Below the pieces are notes generated by a model that was given only the letters and a program-made list of their open reading frames with translations, was not told where the DNA came from and did not search any database. Both the position numbers and the translations under genes were made by a program. A DNA stretch of 64,000 bases, taken from contig UQXI01000005.1 in the NCBI GenBank assembly GCA_900544975.1, forward strand, positions 1 through 64,000, in the 5' to 3' direction. This stretch comes from an uncultured Eubacteriales bacterium (GTDB lineage: Bacteria > Bacillota > Clostridia > Oscillospirales > Oscillospiraceae). Below, piece after piece: positions 24,248-33,955 of this stretch (its first letter is position 1; each line of letters starts with the position of its first letter).

Positions 24248-25633
24248 ATGGAAACAAAACTTCGAACAGAAAACAAAATGGGCACCATGTCGGTGGGCAA
24301 GCTCCTGGCCAATATGGCGCTGCCTATGGTGATCTCCATGTTGGTCCAGGCGTTGTACAACGTGGTAGACAGTGTGTATGTCTCCCGGGTCAGTGAAAAT
24401 GCCCTGACGGCGGTCTCCATGGCCTTCCCGATCCAAAACCTGATGATTGGCTTTTCCACCGGCGTGGGCGTTGGTATGAATTCCCTCCTGTCCAAGTGCT
24501 TGGGCAGCCGGGAATATGACCGGGGGAACCTGGCGGCGGGAAATGGCCTGGTGCTCTCTGGGATTTGCTGCCTGCTGTTCATGCTGTTTGGCGCCTTTGG
24601 TACCGGCGTATTTTTCCAGGTCCAGACGGATATTCCGGAAATTCTCACTGGCGGCGTGCAGTATTTGCGGATTTGCACCCTGTTTTCCTTTGGCATTTTT
24701 GGGGAGATTGTCTTTGAGCGACTGCTCCAGGCCACAGGCCGGACCATGTTCACCATGGTGACCCAGGGAATAGGCGCGATTTTGAACATTGTATTGGATC
24801 CCCTGTTCATTTTTGGCGGTCTGGGCATTCCCGCCATGGGAGTGGCCGGCGCGGCGGTTGCCACGGTGGTTGGCCAGATTGTGGCGTTCTGCCTGGCGAT
24901 GGTGTTCCACTTCTGGAAAAATCCGGAGGTTTCCCTCACGCTTCCCACCATGCGCCTGCATGGAAGCGTCCTGAAGCCGATTTTGGCGGTGGGGGTACCG
25001 TCCATTATCATGGTGGCCATTGGCTCTGTGATGTGCTTCACCATGAATCAGATTCTGGTTGGCTTTACTTCCACGGCGGTGGCGGTGTTTGGCGCCTATT
25101 TTAAGCTGCAAAGCTTTATCTTCATGCCAATCTTCGGCCTGAACAACGCCATGGTTTCCATTGTGGCCTATAACTACGGGGCAAGAAAGCCAGACCGGAT
25201 TCGCAAGACGGTGGTTCTCAGCTGTGTGGTGGCATTCTTGTTTATGCTCTGCGGGTTTGCGGTGTTCCAGTTGATGCCGGAGACGCTGTTGTCCATGTTT
25301 GCGCCTACGGCAGAGTTCCTGGCCATTGGGTGCAACGCCCTGCAGACCATCAGTTGGGCGTTTCTGGTGGCGGGCTTCTGCGTGATTCTCAGCTCCGTCT
25401 TCCAGGCGTTGGGCACGGGCCTGTATGCCACCATCGTCTCCCTGGCGCGACAGCTGCTGGTGCTGCTGCCTGCGGCGTATCTCTTGTCCCTCTCGGGCCG
25501 GCTGGAGATGGTGTGGTGGTCCTTCCCCATTGCGGAGATTGCCAGCGTGATGGTGACATCTGTGCTGATGCTCCGCATCTACCGGCAGAAGCTGCGCCCT
25601 CTGGTGGAGGAGCAGAAGGCGCTTGGTGTATAG
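24248..25633 (+). CDS. MATE family efflux transporter
   Basis: This 461-residue protein has twelve predicted membrane segments in two homologous halves (MALPMVISMLVQALYNVVDSVYVSRV opening the first, VGVPSIIMVAIGSVMCFTMNQIL the second), typical of DinF/NorM-like multidrug or metabolite exporters driven by Na or H. ATG 24248 follows GAGGT. It is a single gene. The substrate is unknown. Confidence 0.92.
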   Translation: METKLRTENKMGTMSVGKLLANMALPMVISMLVQALYNVVDSVYVSRVSENALTAVSMAFPIQNLMIGFSTGVGVGMNSLLSKCLGSREYDRGNLAAGNGLVLSGICCLLFMLFGAFGTGVFFQVQTDIPEILTGGVQYLRICTLFSFGIFGEIVFERLLQATGRTMFTMVTQGIGAILNIVLDPLFIFGGLGIPAMGVAGAAVATVVGQIVAFCLAMVFHFWKNPEVSLTLPTMRLHGSVLKPILAVGVPSIIMVAIGSVMCFTMNQILVGFTSTAVAVFGAYFKLQSFIFMPIFGLNNAMVSIVAYNYGARKPDRIRKTVVLSCVVAFLFMLCGFAVFQLMPETLLSMFAPTAEFLAIGCNALQTISWAFLVAGFCVILSSVFQALGTGLYATIVSLARQLLVLLPAAYLLSLSGRLEMVWWSFPIAEIASVMVTSVLMLRIYRQKLRPLVEEQKALGV

Positions 25634-25769
25634 ATTCTGCGTCTCTCTTTGCAAATATTGCCATTTTTTCAGAATTTTACATAGATTTGATGAAACCTGC
25701 CGATTTGTCCTGTATAGTTAAATCGCGGATTGCAGGCGAAATCCTGCGGAAAGCAAGGAGGAGAGCGCG

Positions 25770-27539
25770 ATGGATATATTCCATGTATTTCGCCTGCTGG
25801 GCGGCCTGGCCATGTTCCTGTTTGGCATGGACACCATGAGCAAATCGTTGCAGAAACAGGCCGGCGGTAAGCTCCAGAAAATATTGGGCGCCTTTACCGG
25901 CAACCCTCTGAAGGGATTTCTGCTTGGTATGGCGGTGACAGCCGTGATTCAAAGCTCTGGCGCCACGACGGTGATGGTGGTGGGCTTTGTCAACAGCGGT
26001 GTAATGACCTTGCGGCAGGCCATCGGTGTGATCCTGGGCTCCAACGTAGGTACCACGATTACGGCGTGGCTGCTCAGCTTGGCTGGCGTGCAGGGATCTG
26101 GCATGCTGGTGGAGATGCTGAAGCCGGCCAATTTCAGCCCCGTTTTGGCGTTTGTAGGCATCGTTTTGTACATGTTCTGTAAGTCAGAGAAGAAGAAAGG
26201 CGTCGGCACCATTTTGATTGGCTTTGGCCTTCTGATGATCGGCATGGACAACATGTCCACCGCCATGGCGCCGCTGGAGCATGAGGCCTGGTTCCTCCAG
26301 CTGTTCGCCCACTTGTCCAATCCCCTCCTTGGCGTCCTGGCCGGTGCGCTGCTGACCACGGTGATGCAGAGTTCCAGCGCCAGTGTGGGCGTCCTGCAGG
26401 CCCTCAGCAGTACGGGGGCCATCACCTTTGGCAATGCGGTGCCTATGATCATGGGTCAGAACATCGGCTCGTGTACCACGGCGCTCCTGTCCTCGGTGGG
26501 CGCCAACAAAAGCGCCCGGCGGACGGCCATGGTGCACCTCTATTTCAATGTGATTGGTTCGGTGGTATTTCTCGTCCTGTTCTATACACTCAATTCCATT
26601 TTCCACTTTTCTATGATGGGAGAGCCGGTGGATCGTGTGCGGATTGCGTTGGTTCATACGGGCTTCAATCTCGCGGCTACGGCGTTTATGCTTCCCCTGT
26701 CCGGGTTCCTGGAGAAGCTGGCAAATTGGACCATCCCCGATTCTGCAGCAGAGCAGGAGGAGGTCCAGCTGCTGGATCCCCGTCTCCTGGCGACTCCAGC
26801 GGCGGCAGTGGATCGGAGCTTCTCCACCACGGCCGACATGGCAGATTTGGGCCGGCAAGGCGTGACCCTGACCATGGCCCTAATGCACAAGTGGGACGAA
26901 AAGAAGGCGGCAGAGGTGGACCGGCTGGAGGCAGAATCCGACCGGTACGAGGACGCCATTGGTACATACCTGGTCCAGCTGTCCAGCCGGAGTATGAGCG
27001 TGGCGGACAGCCATCTGGTCAATACACTGCTACACACCATCAGTGACTTTGAGCGCATCAGCGACCATGCCCGGGACCTGACCCGGACGGCCCAGGAGAT
27101 CCACCAGAAGAAGGTGGTCTTCTCCCAGCAGGCCCAAGAGGAGCTGGCGGTTCTGGAAGCAGCGCTTGGGGAACTGCTGACCATTACAGTGAACTGTTTT
27201 CGGGAAAAAGACTTGTCGGCGGCACACCAGGTGGAGCCTCTGGAGCAGGTCATTGACGATCTGGTGCGGAAGATCAAAATCCATCATGTGGCTAGGTTGA
27301 AGGACGGCAGCTGCTCCATTGAATACGGCTTTGTCCTGGAGGATCTACTCACCGGCTACGAGCGCATTGCAGACCACTGCAGCAACGTGGCGGTGGCCAT
27401 GATCGAAGTGGCGGAGGGAAGCTTTGATACCCACCAGTATCTCACCGGCCTGAAAAGTGGCGGGAATGACGAATTTGACCTCTATTACAACAATTTCCGG
27501 AGCCGTTACCAGCTGAATAGCAGGAAGAAATCCTCCTGA
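25770..27539 (+). CDS. Na/Pi cotransporter with C-terminal PhoU domain
   Basis: This 589-residue protein has two copies of the Na/Pi symporter repeat with the hallmark QSSGATT (residues about 64-70) and QSSSASV (about 197-203). These are followed by a C-terminal PhoU-like helical domain (about 355-570: DFERISDHARDLTR, YERIADHCSNVA). It moves phosphate across the membrane, import or export depending on gradients. ATG 25770 lies after AAGGAGG. It complements the Pst system at the start of the window. Confidence 0.92.
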   Translation: MDIFHVFRLLGGLAMFLFGMDTMSKSLQKQAGGKLQKILGAFTGNPLKGFLLGMAVTAVIQSSGATTVMVVGFVNSGVMTLRQAIGVILGSNVGTTITAWLLSLAGVQGSGMLVEMLKPANFSPVLAFVGIVLYMFCKSEKKKGVGTILIGFGLLMIGMDNMSTAMAPLEHEAWFLQLFAHLSNPLLGVLAGALLTTVMQSSSASVGVLQALSSTGAITFGNAVPMIMGQNIGSCTTALLSSVGANKSARRTAMVHLYFNVIGSVVFLVLFYTLNSIFHFSMMGEPVDRVRIALVHTGFNLAATAFMLPLSGFLEKLANWTIPDSAAEQEEVQLLDPRLLATPAAAVDRSFSTTADMADLGRQGVTLTMALMHKWDEKKAAEVDRLEAESDRYEDAIGTYLVQLSSRSMSVADSHLVNTLLHTISDFERISDHARDLTRTAQEIHQKKVVFSQQAQEELAVLEAALGELLTITVNCFREKDLSAAHQVEPLEQVIDDLVRKIKIHHVARLKDGSCSIEYGFVLEDLLTGYERIADHCSNVAVAMIEVAEGSFDTHQYLTGLKSGGNDEFDLYYNNFRSRYQLNSRKKSS

Positions 27540-27551
27540 CGTTCTTTATGT

Positions 27552-27585
27552 ACAGGGCGCCTCAACTCCCATTGAGGCGCCCTGT
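27552..27585 (+). terminator. Terminator of the Na/Pi gene
   Basis: Stem ACAGGGCGCCTCAA/TTGAGGCGCCCTGT with a 6-nt loop, 12 nt past the stop. Confidence 0.7.
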
Positions 27586-27619
27586 TAGACTGCCCGGAGG
27601 TTTTTTGTTACCAAACCAA

Positions 27620-27946
27620 ATGACGGACCGCTGTGTCCGCTTGATGGAAACACAGTGTATTTTCCTCTCACTTTTGCGAATTTGCAATGCCTACCACGGG
27701 CGGACACACAGGTCCGCCCCTACGAGGATGTACGAACCCGGTGCATGAAGTGATTCTTCGGTATTACCATAGAATGCCCCCTCTTTCTCCTCAAAATGGG
27801 GCATTTAAATGATGAAATACGTTAAGTAACTTTTTCCAACTCTCCCCATTCGCCGTAGGGGCGGACCTATGTGTCCGCCCAGCAGAAACACAGTGCGTTT
27901 CCATCCATTTTCGGCGAATTCGCAATGCCTACTATGAGCGGACACA
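27620..27946. repeat. GGGGCGGACC inverted-repeat elements, copies c and d
   Basis: Copy c (27620-27723) lies in reverse orientation: a degenerate arm near 27620, centre GCGAATTTGC, and a good arm GGGCGGACACACAGG...CCCCTAC. Copy d starts at 27856 (GTAGGGGCGGACC) and is cut short at 27946 by the hairpin at 27949. No gene lies in this 477-nt interval. Confidence 0.75.
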
Positions 27947-27948
27947 AT

Positions 27949-28001
27949 CAGAGACTCGTACCAATGGGATCCGTTAGGGCTCCTTTTGGTACGAGTCTCT
28001 G
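27949..28001 (-). terminator. 16-bp hairpin inside repeat copy d, after rubredoxin
   Basis: CAGAGACTCGTACCAA (27949-27964) pairs with its complement (27986-28001) round a 21-nt loop. It lies 16 nt after the rubredoxin stop on the minus strand, suggesting terminator use, but no T run follows. It also replaces the closing arm of repeat copy d, so it may be a third palindromic insertion. Confidence 0.45.
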
Positions 28002-28017
28002 CGCAGTGCGTGGTGCA

Positions 28018-28176
28018 TTATTCCTGAGAGAACATGTCCTTGCCGACCCCGCACAGAGGGCAGACAAAATCCTCCGGCAGGTCCGCCCAGCGGGTGCCGG
28101 GGGCGATGCCGTTGTCCGGGTCGCCGGCGGCTTCATCGTAAACATAGCCGCAAACATCACAAACGTATTTTTCCAT
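28018..28176 (-). CDS. Rubredoxin
   Basis: This 52-residue one-iron electron carrier has both binding knuckles, YVCDVCGYVYD and FVCPLCGVGKD, and the conserved DPDNGIAPGTRWADLP between them. It passes electrons in the cytoplasm, commonly for oxygen and peroxide detoxification in anaerobes. ATG 28176 follows GGAGG. It is monocistronic with its own promoter. Confidence 0.96.
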   Translation of the reverse strand: MEKYVCDVCGYVYDEAAGDPDNGIAPGTRWADLPEDFVCPLCGVGKDMFSQE

Positions 28177-28251
28177 GGTGGTTCCTCCAATTCTCGGATG
28201 GTTTTTTATGTGGTCCTGATTTCCTGGCCTGCGCCAAGGACATCCACGCTT

Positions 28252-28280
28252 ATTGTATGCAGATCCGCACAAAAAAGCAA
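28252..28280 (-). promoter_or_regulatory. Probable rubredoxin promoter
   Basis: On the minus strand TTGCTT, 17-nt spacer and TACAAT, 75 nt before the rubredoxin ATG. Confidence 0.5.
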
Positions 28281-28601
28281 GAGAGTTCTTTTCCAGTTTT
28301 TGGTAGAACGGGAATAGGAAAGACGGGCTTGGTTTATGGGTTGGAGCAAGAGGGATCCAGGACGCTTTTGATCTGTACGTTTCCCAAAATCAAGCGGACG
28401 GAAGGGGAGGTGCAAAGGATGCCCATAGCGGGCAGACCGTTCCGCCAAGAGAGGGATACGTCCTTGCAGGTGATGATCATGGGACTCTCCGGCAGGGTGG
28501 TGATGTGGGAGGTATCGGCCAGGACCCCAGAACCGGCAGGTTTCCACAAGGAGGTCCCTGCCGCCAAAGCGGAAGCAGCTGCAGAAAGAACATTTCCGTG
28601 T
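28281..28601. other. Intergenic stretch, nothing convincing
   Basis: Short frames exist on both strands but none has a good ribosome site or a recognisable product. A weak GGCAGG/CCTGCC inverted repeat near 28535-28565 may end the P-type ATPase transcript. Confidence 0.4.
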
Positions 28602-31103
28602 TTATGGGGAATTTCCTGAGATGGATTTGGGCGGAAGCGCTTTCCCGGTGGGTCTGGAACGCTGCCGCTTGGTCAGCCAACTGTGGATCCGGTCATACAA
28701 AATGTCGCCCCAGTCAAAGATGCGCTGGAGGCTAAAGAATACGGTGGGGGTCATGAGGAAGACGGCAGCCAAGACGATGACCATCTCCAGATCCAGCCGT
28801 ACAAACTCAAACACGGACCCCAGGAAGAAGAAGCAGAAGGCGGAGGCGGCGGCCATCAGGCCCCAGAGGACCTTCCGCTGGGTGGTGAAGGGCTTGCAGA
28901 CCTGGAACAGGACCAAAAGCCCGGTGAGGCACATGAGGGAGGCGGAGACGGTGTACAGCTGGTCCGTAGGCAGGTGAAACACCAGGACAAAACCCACAGC
29001 CATGAGAACCACGATCAGATTGGTCAGCCCGCCGGGGAAGGCCTTGCGCAGAACCCCGGCCATGAACCGGCCTTTGATCCGTTCCCGGTTCCCCTCCAGG
29101 GCCAGGAAGAACGAGGGGGCGCCAATGGTGAGTCCGCTGATCATACTCAGGTGCAGGGGCGTGACCGGGTATGGGAAGGTGGCAAACATGGAGATCAGGG
29201 CCAGAAGCATAGAGAAGATGTTTTTTACCAGGAAGAGAGCTGCCGCCCTTTGAATGTTGTTGATGACCCGTCGGCCCTCACCCACCACACCCTGCATGGC
29301 GGCAAAGTCCGATTGCAGGAGCACCAGCTGGGCCACCTGGCTGGCGGCCTGGCTACCGGAGGCCATGGCAATGCCACAGTCAGCCTCCCGCAGAGCCAGA
29401 ACATCGTTGACGCCGTCGCCGGTCATGGCTACGGTGTGGCCCTCCTGCTTCATGGCCCGGATCAGCTTTTTCTTGTTGTCCGGCGTGACCCGGCCAAAGA
29501 CGGTACACTCCTGGGCAGCCCGGGCGAAATCTGCTTCGGTTTTCAGGGTGGAGGCGTCCACATACCGCTCGGATCCTGCGATCCCCGCCCGGCGGGCAAC
29601 CTCGGAGACTGTCACCGGGTTGTCCCCGGAGATGACCCGGATGGATACCCCCTCCTGGGCAAAGAACCGGAAGGTGTCCGGGGCCGTGGCACGAATGCGG
29701 TTGGACAGGAGGACCAGTGCCATGGGACGGACCAGCTCCGGCTCCAGGGCCCGGTTTTGCTCCGGCGTCCCCCCATACTGGGCCACCAGCAGCACCCGAC
29801 AGCCCAGGGCGGACCAGGGCTCTACAGACGCCTGGATCGATGCATACCGGGGCCCCAAGATGAATTCCGGAGCGCCTACGACAAAGGCGCCCTGGTCGGC
29901 AAAGACGGCGGCGGACCATTTGGTTTGGGAGTTGAATGGGATCCTGGCCTGACATGTCCAGGCAACTTCCCGGGCGAAGACCTCCGTCATGGCCCGGCCG
30001 GTGTCGTTTTCCGGCTCCACGCCGCTGTACAGGGCGGCCAGGACGGCTTCCAGGTACTCTGGCGTGTCCTGCTGGTCCAGGGGAATGAGATCCTGGACCT
30101 CCATGCCGGGCTCTGTGATGGTGCCGGTTTTGTCCACACACAGCACATCCACCCGGGCCAGCGTCTCAATGCAGTTCATGTCCTGGACCAGGACCTGCTG
30201 CTTGGCCAGCTTCATGGCGGACACAGCCATGGCCACACTGGTCAGCAGATATAGCCCCTCGGGGATCATGCCGATGAGGGCGGCCACGGTGGATTGGGTG
30301 GAGGTGCGGAAGTCCATCCCCAGCACCTGGAATTGGCGGTAGAACAGAATGCAGCCCACAGGGATCAGCGCAAAGCCCACCACTCGGATCAGCCGGTCCA
30401 GGGAGCGCATCATCTCCGACTCTGTGGCTTGGACGTTCTTCTTCGCGCCGGCGGAAAGCTTTGCGGCGTAGGCGTCGGGGCCCACCTGGGTCAGCTGAAC
30501 CCGGGCCCGGCCAGAGACCACGAAGGAGCCGGACTTCAGGGAATCGCCGGGCCCCTTGATGATGGCATCGGCCTCGCCTGTGATGAGGGACTCATTCACT
30601 TGAATTTCCCCGGCGCGCACCAGGGCGTCGGCACAGATCTGGTCTCCGGCGGCCAGCTCCATGATGTCGTCCCGGACCAGCAAGCTGGGTCGGACCTCCA
30701 TCCGGCGGCCCTCTCGTATGACCTTGGCCGGATGTTCTGCCACCAGCGTCAGCTTATCCACGGCCCGCTTGGAGCGGATCTCCTGGATGGTGCCAATGGC
30801 AGTGTTGGCAATGGCAATCACCAGGAACATCATGTTTTTGTAGGATCCGGCAATCACCAGCAGGACAGCCAGAATGAGAAAAATCAGGTTAAAAAAGGTG
30901 AGGGTATTTTCGCGAATGATCTGCCCCTCGGATTTGGAGGGGGACTCGCCGGGGTCATTGGACCAGCCACAGGAACGCCGCGCCTGGACCTGAGCCTGGG
31001 TGAGGCCCAGGTTGGGGTCTGCTTCCAGAACCGGGAGCGGGCGGCGGGGTGTGGATTCTGCTGCCTGTTTGCGGCGGCGAGAGGGTGATTTCTGTTTTGC
31101 CAT
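28602..31103 (-). CDS. Cation-translocating P-type ATPase (P2-like)
   Basis: This 833-residue ion pump has the phosphorylation motif DKTGTIT (Asp324), actuator loop NESLITGEAD (TGE variant), membrane motif MIPEGL, hinge TGDGVNDVLALREADCGIAM and about ten membrane segments. PEGL and the length suggest a Ca/Mg-type P2 pump, near the CtpE-like group; the ion is not proven. A basic N-terminal tail (KQKSPSRRRKQ) precedes the core. ATG 31103 has no strong ribosome site and lies 35 nt after thiN, so translational coupling is possible. Confidence 0.9.
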   Translation of the reverse strand: MAKQKSPSRRRKQAAESTPRRPLPVLEADPNLGLTQAQVQARRSCGWSNDPGESPSKSEGQIIRENTLTFFNLIFLILAVLLVIAGSYKNMMFLVIAIANTAIGTIQEIRSKRAVDKLTLVAEHPAKVIREGRRMEVRPSLLVRDDIMELAAGDQICADALVRAGEIQVNESLITGEADAIIKGPGDSLKSGSFVVSGRARVQLTQVGPDAYAAKLSAGAKKNVQATESEMMRSLDRLIRVVGFALIPVGCILFYRQFQVLGMDFRTSTQSTVAALIGMIPEGLYLLTSVAMAVSAMKLAKQQVLVQDMNCIETLARVDVLCVDKTGTITEPGMEVQDLIPLDQQDTPEYLEAVLAALYSGVEPENDTGRAMTEVFAREVAWTCQARIPFNSQTKWSAAVFADQGAFVVGAPEFILGPRYASIQASVEPWSALGCRVLLVAQYGGTPEQNRALEPELVRPMALVLLSNRIRATAPDTFRFFAQEGVSIRVISGDNPVTVSEVARRAGIAGSERYVDASTLKTEADFARAAQECTVFGRVTPDNKKKLIRAMKQEGHTVAMTGDGVNDVLALREADCGIAMASGSQAASQVAQLVLLQSDFAAMQGVVGEGRRVINNIQRAAALFLVKNIFSMLLALISMFATFPYPVTPLHLSMISGLTIGAPSFFLALEGNRERIKGRFMAGVLRKAFPGGLTNLIVVLMAVGFVLVFHLPTDQLYTVSASLMCLTGLLVLFQVCKPFTTQRKVLWGLMAAASAFCFFFLGSVFEFVRLDLEMVIVLAAVFLMTPTVFFSLQRIFDWGDILYDRIHSWLTKRQRSRPTGKALPPKSISGNSP

Positions 31104-31138
31104 AACAACCCGGCCCGAGGGCCTGCACTCCTTACATA

Positions 31139-31810
31139 TTAGATTTGAGTCGAAGAGGCGCCATTCTCCAGGGATTCCCGTTCTGGGAGGCCGTTGGGCC
31201 GGTCCCACAAAAGCAGCAGGCGGCCTTGCTTCAAGGAAACCTCTGCCGGGAGGCCCAGGAAGTGATTGCTCACGCCCAGGGGAAACCCGGCGGTGAGCAC
31301 GGCGTCCTCCAGGGGATATTGCAGTCCCCGGAGGGTGACGCCAGAAGCGTCCGCCCCAGAGCAGAACACCGAGAGGATGCCCCCAGCCTCCGGAGGAAAT
31401 CGCAGGCGCCCCGGCGCCAGGACGGTGGCCAGATAGGTGCTGCCGACCAGATAGCCATAGGCGTTCCGGTTGGACAGATAGTGGAGAAGCTGAAAATTGG
31501 CCACGGTGTGGTCCAACCGTGGCCCGTCCAGTGCCCCATACAGGAGAAACCGGCGGTATCCGGCCTGCAGGCCGGCTTTCACTGCCAGCATGGAATCGGT
31601 GTCATCCTTCTCCACCGGGAAGCGGTCCACCTGAGGTCCCTGGGGTGTGTAGCCCAGGGAATCGAAGTCCCCTAAGATACCGGTGGGCTCCAGCCCCAGT
31701 GCTTGGAGGTGCCGCAGACCGCCGTCGGCGGCCAAAATCCAATCGTCCTGGGCAGGTCGCTCCAGCAGTCCTGCAAACGCAGCGGCGCAGAAAATATGGC
31801 AGGTTTTCAC
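31139..31810 (-). CDS. thiN: Thiamine pyrophosphokinase
   Basis: It transfers pyrophosphate from ATP to thiamine. The 223-residue protein shows LAADGGLRHLQALGLEPTGILGDFDSLG, FPVEKDDTDSMLAVKAGL and LYGALDGPRLDHTVANFQLL, the acidic ATP/Mg-binding motifs of the family, then the C-terminal thiamine-binding beta domain. Start is GTG 31810 behind AGGAGG. It is 19 nt after the HD-domain gene and probably in one operon with it and the P-type ATPase. Confidence 0.92.
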   Translation of the reverse strand: MKTCHIFCAAAFAGLLERPAQDDWILAADGGLRHLQALGLEPTGILGDFDSLGYTPQGPQVDRFPVEKDDTDSMLAVKAGLQAGYRRFLLYGALDGPRLDHTVANFQLLHYLSNRNAYGYLVGSTYLATVLAPGRLRFPPEAGGILSVFCSGADASGVTLRGLQYPLEDAVLTAGFPLGVSNHFLGLPAEVSLKQGRLLLLWDRPNGLPERESLENGASSTQI

Positions 31811-31829
31811 GTGGGAACCCCTCCTGAAA

Positions 31830-32489
31830 TCAGATGAGCTGCTGTTCGTTGATCATCAGCTTAAACTGCAACCCCAGCCGCTCGGCGGCCTTCCGGCACA
31901 GGATCATGCGCTGCATAAAAATCTCAAAGTAGTCCATGACGGAGCCGTATTTGGTGTCTACCGTCAGCTTCAGCTTCACGAGCGTCCGGTCTTCGTTGAT
32001 TTTCAGCTGGGACTTCTTCACGGAGTAGTTCACCCGATCGTGGATATCAAAGGTGGCGATGTCCGTGTTTCGCACCCGGCTTCGCCGCACGTCGGCTTTG
32101 TCCGCCAGGATCAGGGCGGCGGCCACTTCGTTGACAGGGACGCCGTTGCCCTCGTCGTGGTTGCCGATGGCGGTGACGATGGTGGCGATTTCGGCCGGGT
32201 CGCATCCCATGTCGTTGAGGATGCTCCAGGCCATGACGGCGCCGGACTGAGAGTGGTCCACCCGGTTGACCAGGTTGCCAATGTCGTGGAGGTACCCGGC
32301 AATTTGGGCCAGCTCCACTGTGCGGGCAGGGAACGCCAGGGTTTCCAGAATGTATTTTGCTGTTTCGGCCACGTGCATGACGTGGGCAAAGCTGTGCTCT
32401 GTGTAGCCCAAGGCAGCCAAGGACTGGTCGGCCCGGGTGATGTAGGTGCGAATGGCCTCACTCTGGGTCACTTCGTTGTAAGTCAGCAA
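31830..32489 (-). CDS. HD domain phosphohydrolase
   Basis: This 219-residue metal-dependent phosphohydrolase has the conserved histidines in HSFAHVMHVAETAKYI, the HD pair in GYLHDIGN, and a further His-Asp in AIGNHDEGNG. The C-terminal 80 residues resemble no domain I know. I choose TTG 32489 as start because AGGAGG sits 9 nt upstream and no ATG fits. The nucleotide substrate is unknown. Confidence 0.82.
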   Translation of the reverse strand: MLTYNEVTQSEAIRTYITRADQSLAALGYTEHSFAHVMHVAETAKYILETLAFPARTVELAQIAGYLHDIGNLVNRVDHSQSGAVMAWSILNDMGCDPAEIATIVTAIGNHDEGNGVPVNEVAAALILADKADVRRSRVRNTDIATFDIHDRVNYSVKKSQLKINEDRTLVKLKLTVDTKYGSVMDYFEIFMQRMILCRKAAERLGLQFKLMINEQQLI

Positions 32490-32579
32490 AGGACATTTCC
32501 TCCTGAGAATTTTGTAGTTTTCTCCCACAAGTATACCACAAATCCCCAGAAGGGGAAAGGGCCGGGTGTGAAATCTTTG

Positions 32580-33341
32580 TTAATTCCTTCCGCGCAGGAG
32601 GGCGTACAGGGCGGCGGGGAAGAGAAACAGGCTGATCCATTGGGAGGTGGACAGCCCCAGGAGGATTCCCCGGTATGCATCGCCTCGGAAGAACTCCAGC
32701 AGAAACCGGGCGGGGGTATAGAGGACCAGATACAGGGGCAGCAAATGGGGCTTTCCCCGCCGCTGTAGCCAGGCCAGGAGCAGGAAGAGCACCAGATTCC
32801 AGGCCGCTTCCACCAGCTGCACCGGAAAGCGGACAAGCCCGTTGGCCTCAGCAACCGGACTGTATCGGTAGACAACCCCCCAGGCGGAGGGAAGCCCGTA
32901 GCAGCATCCGCCCAGGAAGCATCCAATCCGGCCGAATATATGAAAGAGGGGAATGGCTGGAGCTGCCAGGCTGGACCAAAGGCCCAGGGACCGGCTCGTC
33001 TGGCGCAGGTAGCAAGCGCCTGCCAGCAGTCCGCCCAAGAGACCGCCGTAAAACACGGAGCCGCCCCACATGGCGACCATCGCTTGAAAAAAAGATGCAA
33101 GGCCGTGAATCTGGTCCATCTGCGCAGACCATTGGGGAATGCCCACCAACCCATAAAGCAAGTGCATCCCCAAAAAGACGCCGAAGCTGGAAATGAGCAG
33201 GAGCATAATCATGTCGTCTTCGTTCTGCCCGGCCCGTTTGGCAGCCCGACAGGCGTAAATCCCGGCCACAAAAATACCGGCCAGCGCCATCAGGGGATAG
33301 ATGGTGAATGTCCGGCCTAAAAAAGAAAAAGAGGGGATCAT
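32580..33341 (-). CDS. Prolipoprotein diacylglyceryl transferase family protein
   Basis: Lgt moves diacylglycerol to the lipobox Cys of lipoproteins, such as the PstS of this window. The 253-residue protein has seven predicted membrane segments. The signature region reads HIFGRIGCFLGGCCYGLPS, where canonical Lgt has GRIGNFINGE; this Cys-rich variant is common in Clostridia and may mark a paralogue group. I therefore give no gene symbol. Confidence 0.85.
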   Translation of the reverse strand: MIPSFSFLGRTFTIYPLMALAGIFVAGIYACRAAKRAGQNEDDMIMLLLISSFGVFLGMHLLYGLVGIPQWSAQMDQIHGLASFFQAMVAMWGGSVFYGGLLGGLLAGACYLRQTSRSLGLWSSLAAPAIPLFHIFGRIGCFLGGCCYGLPSAWGVVYRYSPVAEANGLVRFPVQLVEAAWNLVLFLLLAWLQRRGKPHLLPLYLVLYTPARFLLEFFRGDAYRGILLGLSTSQWISLFLFPAALYALLRGRN

Positions 33342-33373
33342 GAAAAACCTCCAAAGTCAGGATGAAAAGAAGA

Positions 33374-33414
33374 GGGGGTGGCGCCTGCCTCAGCCTTGAG
33401 GCAGCCCCACCCCC
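33374..33414 (-). terminator. Terminator of the DUF4190 gene
   Basis: GGGGGTGG/CCACCCCC outer stem with an inner GCCTCA-type stem. On the minus strand TCTTCTTTTC follows. Confidence 0.7.
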
Positions 33415-33428
33415 TGCGGTGCCGTGGC

Positions 33429-33719
33429 TTAGCCCAGCATACCGGTTCCTGCGATACCGACCAGGCCGGCGGCGCAAACGACACAGAGAACGCCCAGGGC
33501 GCCGATTACGGTACCGATGATGCCCAGAACAAAGCCTGCCGTGGCCAGGCCCTTCTGCTCCGGCTGTGCCAGCTTCCGGCCTTTGACACCGAACACGATG
33601 CCCAGAATGGCCAGAACAAAGGTAAAGTAGCACACCACAGGAATGAAGCTGCCGATGATGCCGAGGATGCCGCAAACCAGAGCTGCGATAGAATAGTTCT
33701 TTGCATTGTTGTTTTCCAT
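33429..33719 (-). CDS. DUF4190-type small membrane protein
   Basis: The 96-residue protein has two hairpins of hydrophobic helices, each starting with a Gly-rich motif (ALVCGILGIIGSFIPVV, TAGFVLGIIGTVIGALGV), typical of DUF4190 proteins. The role is unknown. ATG 33719 follows GGAGATT. It is monocistronic, with a terminator after it. Confidence 0.8.
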   Translation of the reverse strand: MENNNAKNYSIAALVCGILGIIGSFIPVVCYFTFVLAILGIVFGVKGRKLAQPEQKGLATAGFVLGIIGTVIGALGVLCVVCAAGLVGIAGTGMLG

Positions 33720-33955
33720 AAGTAATCTCCCTTCTCTCTCTTGATGTTGCAGGTGTACAATCTGCAACATGATTGTACCATATTCGCTGAATTTGTCAAC
33801 TGAGGACAGGCATTTTCCGGTAGCAAATGTGTAATGTATCAAATTGAGAAGGGATTGGGGGAGGCGGCCGCTGCAAAGTGAGCGCTGGGAAGGAACAACC
33901 AGGACTGACCGGAAGGTGTTCTTCCGGGACAGTCCTGGTGCATTTTACATGGAGC

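Noticed and set aside
28206..28619. Overlapping open frames of 77-120 codons on both strands between rubredoxin and the P-type ATPase
   Set aside because: No ribosome site, no recognisable domain, and codon use unlike neighbours.
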